Source: Calidithermus chliarophilus DSM 9957 (lineage in GTDB: Bacteria > Deinococcota > Deinococci > Deinococcales > Thermaceae). From it: a stretch of 64,000 nt of DNA. Made by a program: the position numbers and the translations under genes. Numbering within the stretch: position 1 is the first letter of the stretch; every line of letters begins with the position of its first letter. Under the pieces are notes generated by a model that worked only from the letters and a program-made list of their open reading frames with translations, searched no databases and was not told where the DNA came from. The stretch is from NCBI RefSeq assembly GCF_000430045.1, contig NZ_KE387023.1, positions 2,837,028 to 2,901,027 of the forward strand, in the 5' to 3' direction. Below are positions 1 through 8,602 of the stretch, piece by piece.

Positions 1-1
1 C

Positions 2-895
2 GAGCGCCTGGGATCACTCGAGCAGGAAGCCGCCGCCCTGGGGCTCAGCGCCCTCGAGGCCGCCCTCCAGCAGGCCCGCCAGCGCGCCCGCACCCTGGCC
101 GAGGAGGAGAGCCGCCTGCTGGCCCGCACCAACGCCGTTCTGGGCGAGCTCGAGCAGGCCCGCATCAGCCTGGCCCGCCGCGAGAGCACCCAGGAGGCTC
201 TGCTGCTCGAGCTGGCCGAACTCCCTGAAGGTCCAACAGAGGAGGGCCACTCCCGCGCGCTGGCCCGCCGCCTCAGCGAGACCGAGGCCGCCCTGGAGGC
301 TCTGGGCGCCGTCAACCACCTGGCCGAGAGCGAGTACCAGGCCCTGGCCCAGGAAGCCGAGCAACTCGCCGGCGCGCTGGCCGAGGCCGAGGCAGGGGTG
401 GCGAAGCTCGAGGCCGAGCTCCGGCTGGTCGAGGGCGAGTACCGCGACCGCCTCCACGCCGCCTTCCACCGCTTCCGCGACCGCTTCCACGACTACGCCC
501 GCGCCCTGCTGGGCGCCGAGGCCCGCGTCGAGCACGACAAATCCGGCCTGCACCTCGTCCTGCAGCCCTCCGGCAAACGCACCATCGACCTGGGCCTGCT
601 CTCGATGGGCGAGCGCACCATGGGCGCGCTGGCCTTCCTCTTCGCCCTGGCGGGCACCGCCGAAGAGGGGAGGGGCCTGCCCATCGCCGTCCTCGACGAG
701 GTGGACGCCCCCCTCGACGAGGCCAACATCCTGCGCTTCACCGAGTTCCTCCAGCGCTTCAAGGGGGAGACCCAGTTCATCCTGATCACCCACCAAAAGC
801 GCACCATGGAAGCCTGCGACGCGCTGTACGGCGTCACCAGCGAGCGCGGGCTGAGCCGGGTGTACAGCATCCGCCGCGAGGACGCGCTGGCCTAG
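2..895 (+). CDS. smc: Chromosome segregation protein SMC, C-terminal part (5' truncated by window edge)
   Basis: The open frame runs from base 2, with no start in the window, to TAG at 893-895, giving 297 residues. The first ~190 residues are Glu/Ala/Leu/Arg-rich coiled coil, the returning arm of SMC. They are followed by the C-terminal half of the ABC head. The ABC signature reads LLSMGERTMGALAFLFAL and Walker B reads LPIAVLDEVDAPLDEAN, followed by the D-loop and the switch His in LITHQKRTME. SMC dimers with ScpAB organise the nucleoid and help origin segregation. The Walker A half lies upstream of the window. The signature is LSMGE rather than the usual LSGGE. Confidence 0.93.
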   Translation, partial: ERLGSLEQEAAALGLSALEAALQQARQRARTLAEEESRLLARTNAVLGELEQARISLARRESTQEALLLELAELPEGPTEEGHSRALARRLSETEAALEALGAVNHLAESEYQALAQEAEQLAGALAEAEAGVAKLEAELRLVEGEYRDRLHAAFHRFRDRFHDYARALLGAEARVEHDKSGLHLVLQPSGKRTIDLGLLSMGERTMGALAFLFALAGTAEEGRGLPIAVLDEVDAPLDEANILRFTEFLQRFKGETQFILITHQKRTMEACDALYGVTSERGLSRVYSIRREDALA

Positions 896-919
896 CGCTG
901 AGAGCCTGTGGCTCGAGGC

Positions 920-1255
920 CTAACCTGCCGGAAGCGAGGTCAGCATTATGATGCCTACCCCTAGCGTGGGGAGGAACAGCAGCGCGAAAAACACGCCCAG
1001 AATTGCGCGCCGCCTGCGCGATTTTTCCCTCCGCCAGCCCATCCAGGCTGCCCCGGGGGCAGCCCGGGAGAGGTAGAAGGCTACGTTCCCCAGGGTCAAC
1101 CACCGAGGCGCAGGCAGGATCACCGACCAGTAATAGGCTTCCCGGTGCTGGGCCTCGAGGGCCTCGAACTGAGGGCGCGAAAGCCAGGGCCACATCACCG
1201 CCGCGAAGGACCCCCAGGCCCCAGGAGTGCTAGCCCGATGGATAGCGCCCACCAC
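920..1255 (-). CDS. Small membrane protein, function unknown
   Basis: About 111 residues from GTG at 1255, or 91 from ATG at 1195; neither start has a strong ribosome-binding site. The C-terminal third has a basic stretch (WRREKSRRRR) followed by a clear transmembrane helix (ILGVFFALLFLPTLGVGIIML). An earlier amphipathic segment contains YYWSVILPAPRWLTLG. It lies 26 nt downstream of the recombinase gene on the same strand, so it may be co-transcribed. I do not recognise the family. A competing frame at 834-1193 has no membrane segment and looks like a shadow. Confidence 0.45.
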   Translation of the reverse strand: MVGAIHRASTPGAWGSFAAVMWPWLSRPQFEALEAQHREAYYWSVILPAPRWLTLGNVAFYLSRAAPGAAWMGWRREKSRRRRAILGVFFALLFLPTLGVGIIMLTSLPAG

Positions 1256-1281
1256 ACGCTGGCCGTAGACGGGCGCATCCC

Positions 1282-2313
1282 TCAGTCCCCCTCGTCGATG
1301 CGGTCCACGACCTCGAACAAGCCCTCGAGGTCCATCTTGGCGTAGATGGCGCTGGTGTTGAGGTTGGAGTGGCCCAACAGCCTCGCGGTGGCGTGCAGGT
1401 CGCGGCTGGCCTTGTAGAAGCGGGTCCCGGCGGTGTGGCGCAGCATGTGGGCGCCGCGGTAGCGTTCGGGGAAGCCCAGGGCCTGGTAGTGGGCGTTGAT
1501 GACCCCGCGCAGCATGCGGGCGGTCATGCCCCGGCCGCCGGCCTTGCGCCCGCCCATGTTGACGAGCAGGCGCATCTCGCCCGCCGCCGCGTAGGCCAGG
1601 CGGGTCCTGAGCCAGCGCTCGAGCTCGGCGCACAGCGAGTTGCTCAAGGGGATGGTGCGCTGCTTGGAGCCCTTGCCGCGCTTGACCTCGAGCAGCCGCT
1701 CCCGGGGGTGGACGTCGGACACCAATAAGTGAACCACTTCACTTATGCGCAGCCCGGCCTCGGCCATGAGCCGCACCGCCACCCGGTCGCGCTGCAGGGT
1801 GGGTTCGGAGGGGTCGAGGCGGGCCAGCAGTTCCTTGTAGAGGTTCAGCGGCAGGGCCGGGCGGCGCTCGTAGGCCGGGGTGGGGTCTCGAGGCGCCACC
1901 ACGCCCTGGGGCAACTGGGCGGCCCCGGCCCATTCCAGCGCCCGGTACAGCGCCCGCACGCTGGCCAGGTAGGTGGCGATGCTCGAGGGTTTGAGCGGCT
2001 GGCCCTCGAGGTGGCTGCCGCGGGTCTGCAAGTCGGCGACGTAGCGGTCGAGGTCGTCGGCCGTGGCCTTGAGCAGTTGCACCAGCGGGGCGGGCGAATC
2101 CGGCGGCCAGGCCCAGGCCAGGAAGTCGCGCACGCCGACCTCGTAGGTCTCGAGCGTCTTGGGGCTCAGCGTCGCGCGCTTGCGGCCCTTCAAGATCAGG
2201 TAGGTCTTGAGCAGCTCGAGCAAGGCCGCCTCGTCGCGTTCGTGGGCAGCCCGGACCGCCTCGAGCCTCCGCTTGCCGGGATCGTGCCAGTTGGCCAGGG
2301 AAACCAGCTCCAT
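1282..2313 (-). CDS. Tyrosine recombinase, Xer-like
   Basis: 343 residues. The N-terminal SAM-like core-binding domain spans ~25-135 and the catalytic domain ~150-335. All catalytic residues are visible: Arg189 in AGLRISEV, Lys214 or 217 in RGKGSKQR, His289 and Arg292 in HMLRHTAG, His315 in LLGHSNLN, and nucleophile Tyr324 in SAIYAKMD. Size and architecture fit XerC/XerD/XerA, which resolve chromosome dimers. There is no phage or integron context. A 28-bp dif-like palindrome lies 17 bp upstream of the ATG, inside the promoter, so this is probably the chromosomal Xer enzyme and may regulate itself. It has a leaderless-type start: TATGCT, 6 nt, ATG. An integrase of an old island is a less likely alternative. 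Confidence 0.9.
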   Translation of the reverse strand: MELVSLANWHDPGKRRLEAVRAAHERDEAALLELLKTYLILKGRKRATLSPKTLETYEVGVRDFLAWAWPPDSPAPLVQLLKATADDLDRYVADLQTRGSHLEGQPLKPSSIATYLASVRALYRALEWAGAAQLPQGVVAPRDPTPAYERRPALPLNLYKELLARLDPSEPTLQRDRVAVRLMAEAGLRISEVVHLLVSDVHPRERLLEVKRGKGSKQRTIPLSNSLCAELERWLRTRLAYAAAGEMRLLVNMGGRKAGGRGMTARMLRGVINAHYQALGFPERYRGAHMLRHTAGTRFYKASRDLHATARLLGHSNLNTSAIYAKMDLEGLFEVVDRIDEGD

Positions 2314-2319
2314 TTTCCC

Positions 2320-2325
2320 AGCATA
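2320..2325 (-). promoter_or_regulatory. -10 box of the xer-like gene (leaderless start)
   Basis: TATGCT on the minus strand lies exactly 6 nt before the ATG at 2313. The expected -35 position (about 2343-2348) falls in the middle of the dif-like palindrome, so recombinase binding there should block RNA polymerase. Confidence 0.6.
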
Positions 2326-2329
2326 CCAA

Positions 2330-2357
2330 ATTTCCCTTAATTTATCTTAGGGGAAAT
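2330..2357. other. dif-like Xer recombination site
   Basis: 28 bp with the classical 11-6-11 layout. The left arm is ATTTCCCTTAA (2330-2340), the centre TTTATC (2341-2346) and the right arm TTAGGGGAAAT (2347-2357). The right arm reverse-complemented is ATTTCCCCTAA, matching the left arm at 10 of 11 positions. The outer AAAT and inner TTA are typical of dif arms. The site is adjacent to a Xer-like gene, as in single-recombinase systems. Recombination at this site is inferred, not shown. Confidence 0.6.
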
Positions 2358-2500
2358 ACCCGCAATTCGGACCCTCGGGGGGCCGCCCGCCAGAGCCGGC
2401 AGGCCCCTCATCTCCGGTTAACCCGGCCATGCGGAGAAAGACGCTGCCAGAGGGCTTAACCTCGCGTTTAGTCACCGCACCGGCCCCGAGGCGCCCTGCT

Positions 2501-2506
2501 TATACT
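2501..2506 (+). promoter_or_regulatory. -10 box for the 2514 gene (leaderless start)
   Basis: TATACT is followed by 7 nt and the ATG at 2514, with no Shine-Dalgarno sequence. This is the TAnnnT arrangement seen repeatedly in this window. Confidence 0.6.
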
Positions 2507-2513
2507 TCAAGCT

Positions 2514-2873
2514 ATGACGCCTGAGGTTGCAGCTCCCATCGTTGTCGCCTCAACCGTGGTGATGGCCCTGCTCTTCGTCAGCTTCGTGGCCCCCAAGAGT
2601 GAGGAACGCAAGGCCTACGCGCGGGTCAGGGCGATCGGCCGGATGTCGCGGCTCGCCCGCAAGAACAACACCGTGCTGCGCTACCACAACGGCATGCCGT
2701 TCGTCATCACCTTCCACCGCCACGGCTACAGCTACGTCCTCGAGGGCCGCCAGGTCAGCCGCGAGCGCCTGGTGAAGGCGCTGGGCGTCGGGGCCGAGGC
2801 CGTGGTCGCCAAGGTCGAGAAGGAAGAGGCCATGGCCGCGCCCAACCCCACCTTCATCACCCTGCCCGGCTGA
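2514..2873 (+). CDS. Small membrane-anchored protein, function unknown
   Basis: 119 residues. An N-terminal transmembrane helix (~8-26, IVVASTVVMALLFVSFVA) is followed by a basic cytosolic region (~30-55) with RMSRLARKNN, then a compact alpha/beta-looking part (YHNGMPFVITFHRHGYSYVL) and a helix. I do not recognise the family. It is monocistronic, leaderless, and ends just before a strong hairpin shared with the convergent peptide-transporter operon. Confidence 0.7.
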   Translation: MTPEVAAPIVVASTVVMALLFVSFVAPKSEERKAYARVRAIGRMSRLARKNNTVLRYHNGMPFVITFHRHGYSYVLEGRQVSRERLVKALGVGAEAVVAKVEKEEAMAAPNPTFITLPG

Positions 2874-2895
2874 AGGTGCCCTCCCCCAACGCTGC

Positions 2896-2926
2896 AAAAA
2901 ACCTCCCGGGGATGCCCGGGAGGTTT
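2896..2926 (-). terminator. Bidirectional terminator hairpin
   Basis: A perfect 12-bp stem (2899-2910 with 2915-2926) has a GATG loop between two convergent genes. On the minus strand the stem ends in a run of T, giving an intrinsic terminator for the peptide ABC operon. On the plus strand the T run is shorter. Confidence 0.85.
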
Positions 2927-2940
2927 CGTTGGGGCAGAGT

Positions 2941-3981
2941 TTAGCGCTCGCGCGGGTCGAGGGCGTCGCGCAGGGCGTCGCCCAGCAGGTTCCAGCCCAG
3001 GCCGAAGAGGATGATGGTGAGGGCCGGGTAGAACGCCACGTACCAGTACTCGAGGCGGTTCTCCGCGGTGCCCTGGATCCAGGCCCGGGCGAAGCTGATG
3101 AGCTGGCCCCAGTCGGTGTAGCCCGTCGGCAGGCCGATGCCCAGGAACGACAGCGCGGCGGCCGAGAGCGGGATGGCGCCCAGGTCGAGCACCGCGATGA
3201 CGGTGATGGCGGTGAGCGAGTTGGGGATGACGTGGCGGAAGATGATGCGCCAGTCGCTCGCCCCCAGCGCGCGGGCCCCGTCGACGAACTCGAGCGAGCG
3301 CGTCTTGAGCACTTCCCCGCGCACGATGCGGGCGTATCCTGCCCAGCCCACCAGCACGAAGGCCAGGATGATGAAGTTCAGGCTCTTCCCCAGCAAGGAC
3401 GTGATCACGATCACCAGGATCAGGCTCGGGAAGGCGAAGATCACGTCGATGAGCCGCTGGATCACGTTGTCCACCCAGCCCCCGAAGTAGCCCGAGATCG
3501 CCCCGAGGGTGATCCCGATGAGGAGCTGGAAGAAGACCACGGTGATCGCCAGCTTCAGCGCGGTGCGCGTGCCCCAGATGATGCCGTACCACACGTCGTA
3601 GCCGTTGCTGGTGCCGAAGACCGGGCGCACCTCCCCGGCCTCGGTCGCGATGGGCTTGAGGGGCGGCGAGGGGACCTGGGTGAAGTTGATGCGGGCGATC
3701 TGGTAGCAGCTCGCCGGGGCGGCGAACATCAGCCGCCAGAAGCCGGAGTGGGTGGGGGTGAGGGCCTCGGCGGTGGTGGTCGCGCCCACGTCGCGCAGGC
3801 AGTTGTTGCCCACCGGGGGCGGGGGCGCGAGCAGGGGGGCGAACAGCGCCACCAGCAAGAACATGCACACCAGGAAGAAGCCGAAGACCGCCAGGCGGTT
3901 GCGGCGGAAGCGCCGCATCACCCTCGAGTTCCAGAAGGTGTCGCGCCGCGCGGCGCTTTGGGTAGCAGGCACGGCGCTCAT
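2941..3981 (-). CDS. Peptide/oligopeptide ABC transporter permease (DppC/OppC type)
   Basis: 346 residues. A first transmembrane helix (~30-50) is followed by a ~90-residue extracytoplasmic insert containing two Cys, then a block of five helices. The EAA loop GEVLKTRSLEFVDGARALGASDWRII contacts the ATPase. The start ATG at 3981 overlaps the TGA of the dppB-like gene (ATGA), indicating translational coupling. With the partner permease it forms the membrane channel for peptides delivered by the 5073-6797 binding protein. No ATPase gene follows, so DppD/DppF-type ATPases must be encoded elsewhere. The substrate is not evident. Confidence 0.9.
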   Translation of the reverse strand: MSAVPATQSAARRDTFWNSRVMRRFRRNRLAVFGFFLVCMFLLVALFAPLLAPPPPVGNNCLRDVGATTTAEALTPTHSGFWRLMFAAPASCYQIARINFTQVPSPPLKPIATEAGEVRPVFGTSNGYDVWYGIIWGTRTALKLAITVVFFQLLIGITLGAISGYFGGWVDNVIQRLIDVIFAFPSLILVIVITSLLGKSLNFIILAFVLVGWAGYARIVRGEVLKTRSLEFVDGARALGASDWRIIFRHVIPNSLTAITVIAVLDLGAIPLSAAALSFLGIGLPTGYTDWGQLISFARAWIQGTAENRLEYWYVAFYPALTIILFGLGWNLLGDALRDALDPRER

Positions 3982-5009
3982 CAGTCGAACCTCACTCTCG
4001 GGTCGATCAGGGCGTAGATGATGTCCACGGCCAGGTTGGCGAGCACGGTCAGGATGCCGCTGAGCAGGGCGAAGCCCAGCAGGCCCGGCACGTCGAAGCG
4101 GGTGGCGGTCTCGGCCCCCCAGCTCCCGATGCCCGGCCAGGCGAAGATGGTCTCGGTGAACAGCGCCCCCGAGAGCAGCCCCAGCACCACGAAGCCGCCG
4201 ATGGTGGCCACGGGGATGAGCGCGTTGCGGCGGGCGTGCTTGAGGTTGACGGTGCGCTCGGGCAGGCCCTTGGCCCGCGCGGTGCGCACGTAGTCCTGCG
4301 AGAGCACCTCGATGAGGCTCGAGCGCATCACCTTGATCATGCCCGCGGTGATCACGGTAGAAAGGGTGATCACCGGCAGGAACATGTGGTGCAGCACGTC
4401 CCAGAACACCGGCCAATTGCCCGCCAGCAGCGCGTCGATGCTGAGCATGCCGGTGACGCGGGGGACGGGGTTGATGATGAGGTTGACCTGGTTCTCCGGC
4501 GAGAGCTGCCCGGGGCCCGGGGCGACGCCCAGCAGGCCGTAGAAGATCACCAGCAGGATGATCCCGAGTACGAAGGTGGGGATGTTGTTGGTGACGACGG
4601 TGAAGACCCGGGTGAACTGGTCGATGAACCTGTCCTTGTTAAGGCCCGCCCTCGTCCCCAGCCAGATGCCGAAGCCCAGGATGGGCAGCAGCGAGAACAA
4701 GGTCAGCTCGACCGTCGCGGGGAAGCGCTCGATGATGGTGTCGATCACGGGCTTGTTCGAGGCCTTGGAAAAGCCGAGGTTCCCTTGCAGGACCTCCCGC
4801 AGCCAGTTCCAGTACTGGACGTGAAAAGGCTGATCGAGCCCTTTCTCCCGGATGATGGCCTCGAGGTTGCGCAATTGGTTCTCGTTGGTCACGAAAGCCG
4901 CGGCGCGCTCGGCCGGGGAGAGGGTCTGCATCAGCCCCACGATGGCCAGCGACAGGGCCAAAAGGACCAGCGGCAGGGCCATCAGGCGGCGAAGGATAAA
5001 AGCTGTCAT
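3981..5009 (-). CDS. Peptide/oligopeptide ABC transporter permease (DppB/OppB type)
   Basis: 342 residues. The N-terminal helix (FILRRLMALPLVLLALSLAIVGLM) is typical of DppB proteins, followed by a periplasmic loop and five further helices. The coupling loop has VLSQDYVRTARAKGLPERTV, the DppB form of the EAA motif. The C-terminus ends in YALIDPRVRFD, the usual end of this family. It is second in the operon, 63 nt after the binding-protein gene; an attenuating hairpin in that gap should lower permease expression relative to the binding protein. Confidence 0.92.
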   Translation of the reverse strand: MTAFILRRLMALPLVLLALSLAIVGLMQTLSPAERAAAFVTNENQLRNLEAIIREKGLDQPFHVQYWNWLREVLQGNLGFSKASNKPVIDTIIERFPATVELTLFSLLPILGFGIWLGTRAGLNKDRFIDQFTRVFTVVTNNIPTFVLGIILLVIFYGLLGVAPGPGQLSPENQVNLIINPVPRVTGMLSIDALLAGNWPVFWDVLHHMFLPVITLSTVITAGMIKVMRSSLIEVLSQDYVRTARAKGLPERTVNLKHARRNALIPVATIGGFVVLGLLSGALFTETIFAWPGIGSWGAETATRFDVPGLLGFALLSGILTVLANLAVDIIYALIDPRVRFD

Positions 5010-5027
5010 CCAATGTTCCTCAGTCTG

Positions 5028-5064
5028 AAAAAGGGGGCCCCGCGCCTACAGCGACGCGGGGCCC
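5028..5064 (-). terminator. Intra-operon attenuating terminator
   Basis: A 10-bp GC stem (5035-5044 with 5055-5064) with a 10-nt loop is followed on the minus strand by CC and a run of five T. It sits between the binding-protein gene and the permease genes, so it probably lets only part of transcription through. Confidence 0.7.
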
Positions 5065-5072
5065 AAAAACCT

Positions 5073-6797
<1,725 letters not shown>

Positions 6798-6904
6798 ATA
6801 AGCCTCCATTTGTAATGGATAGCAACAGGGATTAGCCGCTATCCGCTAAACGAACACCTGGACCCTAGCAGGTCCGTCTGCGTTTGGCATCCAGGCACGG
6901 GCTA

Positions 6905-6933
6905 AGCCTAACAGTAAGCTTGACCGAATGCAA
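6905..6933 (-). promoter_or_regulatory. Promoter of the peptide ABC operon
   Basis: The minus strand has TTGCAT, a 17-nt spacer and TAGGCT. Transcription would start near 6898, leaving a ~100-nt leader before the 6797 start. The rest of 6810-7070 shows only weak short hairpins. Confidence 0.6.
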
Positions 6934-7073
6934 TTTCCACCGTTTGGTGGATATACATCGGGATTAACCCGATCGGAACGGCTACTCGAAAATGAGATGG
7001 CGTCTTGAGCTGGCGGTAGGGTGCCTATCACCTCTTCCCCATCCGAGCCTCAAGGAAGCGATGGCGGCGGTGC

Positions 7074-7079
7074 TAGAAT
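7074..7079 (+). promoter_or_regulatory. Extended -10 box of hisS (leaderless start)
   Basis: TG-C-TAGAAT is an extended -10 with TAGAAT at 7074-7079, followed by 7 nt and ATG at 7087. No ribosome-binding site precedes the ATG. Confidence 0.6.
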
Positions 7080-7086
7080 GGCGCTC

Positions 7087-8379
7087 ATGCTGACTTCGGT
7101 TCCCGGCACCAACGACGTCTTCGCCCAGAGCAAGGAGTACCCCTTCCGCGAGCCCGTCTTCCGCTACATCACCCAGACGGCCGAGCAGGTGCTGCGCTCG
7201 AGCGGGGCCCAGATGATCCACACCCCCATCTTCGAGTACGCGGAGGTGCTGCAGAAGGGGGTCGGGGTGACTTCGGACATCGTGGTTAAGAAGGAGATGT
7301 ACACCTTCGAGGACCGGGGCGGGCGGGTGCTGGGGCTGCGGCCGGAGCCCACCGCCTCCATCGTGCGGGCCTACAACCAGCACGGCATGAAGGTCTGGCC
7401 CCAGCCGGTGCGGCTGTTCACCTGGGGGCCCATCTTCCGCGCCGAGCGCCACCAGAAGGGGCGCTACAAGCAATTCCACCAGGTCGACTACGAGGCGCTG
7501 GGCTCGGCCGACCCGCTCGTCGACGCCGAGGCCATCGCGCTGATGGTGCAGATCTACCGGGCGCTGGGGCTGAAGGGCCTCGAGGTCAAGCTGGGCTCGG
7601 TGGGCGACCCCGAGGACCGCGTGCGCTACAACGACTACCTGCGGGGGCTGTTCCGCCCCTACGCCCAGGGGCTCTCGGAGGACTCGAGGGTGCGGCTGGA
7701 GTCCAACCCCATGCGCATCCTCGACTCCAAGAGCGAGACCGACCAGCGCATCGTGGCCGAGGTGGGGGTCCGGCCGATGCTCGAATTCCTGGGGCTCGAG
7801 GCGCGGTCCTTCCACGAGAGCGTGGCGGGCTACCTGGAGAAGCTCGGGGTGCCCTTCACCGTCGACCCCTCCATCGTGCGCGGGCTCGACTACTACGTGC
7901 GCACCGCCTGGGAGGTACACCACAGCCGGATCGGGGCCAAGTCGGCCCTGGGCGGGGGCGGGCGCTACGACGGCCTGTCGGAGATGCTGGGCGGGCCGAG
8001 GGTGCCGGGCGTGGGCTGGGGCATCGGCATCGAGCGGGTGGCGATCGCGCTCGAGCAGGAAGGCGTGGAGATCCCCGCCGACCCCGCGCCCGACCTCTAC
8101 CTCGTGCCCCTCGACGAGGCGGCCAAGCTCGAGGCCCTGCAGATCGCCCAGCGGCTGCGCCCTGCCTTCCGGGTCGAGATGGCCTACGCGCCCAAGAGCC
8201 CGCGCAAGGGCCTGGAGGAAGCGCTCAAGCGGGAGGCCCGCTTCGTGGGCCTGCTGGGCGAGGCGGAGCGGGCCCGGGGCGTGGTCACGCTCAAGCACCT
8301 CGAGACGGGCGACCAGCGCGAGGTGAGCTGGGAAGCGCTCGGCGAGGCGCTGGGGCCGGTTCCCGGCGTGCGGCTGTGA
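7087..8379 (+). CDS. hisS: Histidyl-tRNA synthetase
   Basis: 430 residues, the normal length for bacterial HisRS, a class II enzyme that charges tRNA-His. Motif 2 is FRAERHQKGRYKQFHQ. The histidine-specific motifs are RGLDYYVRTAWE and ALGGGGRYDGL. Motif 3 is GVGWGIGIERV. The anticodon-binding domain follows from ~residue 335. The start is placed at 7087 (MLTSVPGTND) because a -10 box lies 7 nt upstream; an in-frame ATG at 7078 overlaps that box. aspS follows after ~220 nt, a common pairing in bacteria. Confidence 0.97.
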   Translation: MLTSVPGTNDVFAQSKEYPFREPVFRYITQTAEQVLRSSGAQMIHTPIFEYAEVLQKGVGVTSDIVVKKEMYTFEDRGGRVLGLRPEPTASIVRAYNQHGMKVWPQPVRLFTWGPIFRAERHQKGRYKQFHQVDYEALGSADPLVDAEAIALMVQIYRALGLKGLEVKLGSVGDPEDRVRYNDYLRGLFRPYAQGLSEDSRVRLESNPMRILDSKSETDQRIVAEVGVRPMLEFLGLEARSFHESVAGYLEKLGVPFTVDPSIVRGLDYYVRTAWEVHHSRIGAKSALGGGGRYDGLSEMLGGPRVPGVGWGIGIERVAIALEQEGVEIPADPAPDLYLVPLDEAAKLEALQIAQRLRPAFRVEMAYAPKSPRKGLEEALKREARFVGLLGEAERARGVVTLKHLETGDQREVSWEALGEALGPVPGVRL

Positions 8380-8415
8380 GCAGCGCGCGCCGGCAGGAAC
8401 AGAAATGGGGTGTAG

Positions 8416-8436
8416 GGCCGGGTTTTAGACCCGGCC
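8416..8436 (+). terminator. Hairpin downstream of hisS, possible terminator
   Basis: An 8-bp perfect stem (8416-8423 with 8429-8436) has loop TTTAG and lies 37 nt after the hisS stop. No T run follows, so termination may be inefficient or Rho-dependent. Confidence 0.4.
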
Positions 8437-8503
8437 GATCGCTTTAAAGCCGCTGCTTGAAACTGTTACGGGCGGCACTTCTCCCCTGCCCTGTCGCCGG
8501 ATG

Positions 8504-8542
8504 TTATTAAGTGAATATGTTCACGATAAATCTAGCTCGTGA
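8504..8542 (+). repeat. Intergenic element, copy 1 of 3 (upstream of aspS)
   Basis: It shares a core with elements at 18006-18043 and 29398-29434: TTAT, then GTGAA-N4-TTCAC, then TCACGA-N11-TCGTGA. This copy shows inverted arms TTCACGA (8520-8526) and TCGTGAA, ~47 bp upstream of the aspS -10 box. Confidence 0.6.
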
Positions 8543-8589
8543 AACTTTTGTTTGCCAGGGATCGGGGGTGCCACAAGCGCTTTGAACGG

Positions 8590-8595
8590 TAAACT
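8590..8595 (+). promoter_or_regulatory. -10 box of aspS (leaderless start)
   Basis: TAAACT is followed by 7 nt and ATG at 8603. Confidence 0.6.
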
Positions 8596-8602
8596 ATTCA
8601 CC

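Noticed and set aside
834-1193. 119-codon frame on the minus strand overlapping the end of smc
   Set aside because: It overlaps smc and has no hydrophobic or domain structure; the alternative frame with a transmembrane helix (920-1255) is more credible.
1282-2313. Recombinase considered as a phage or genomic-island integrase
   Set aside because: No phage, tRNA attachment site or cargo genes are seen, and a dif-like site is adjacent; a chromosomal Xer role fits better.
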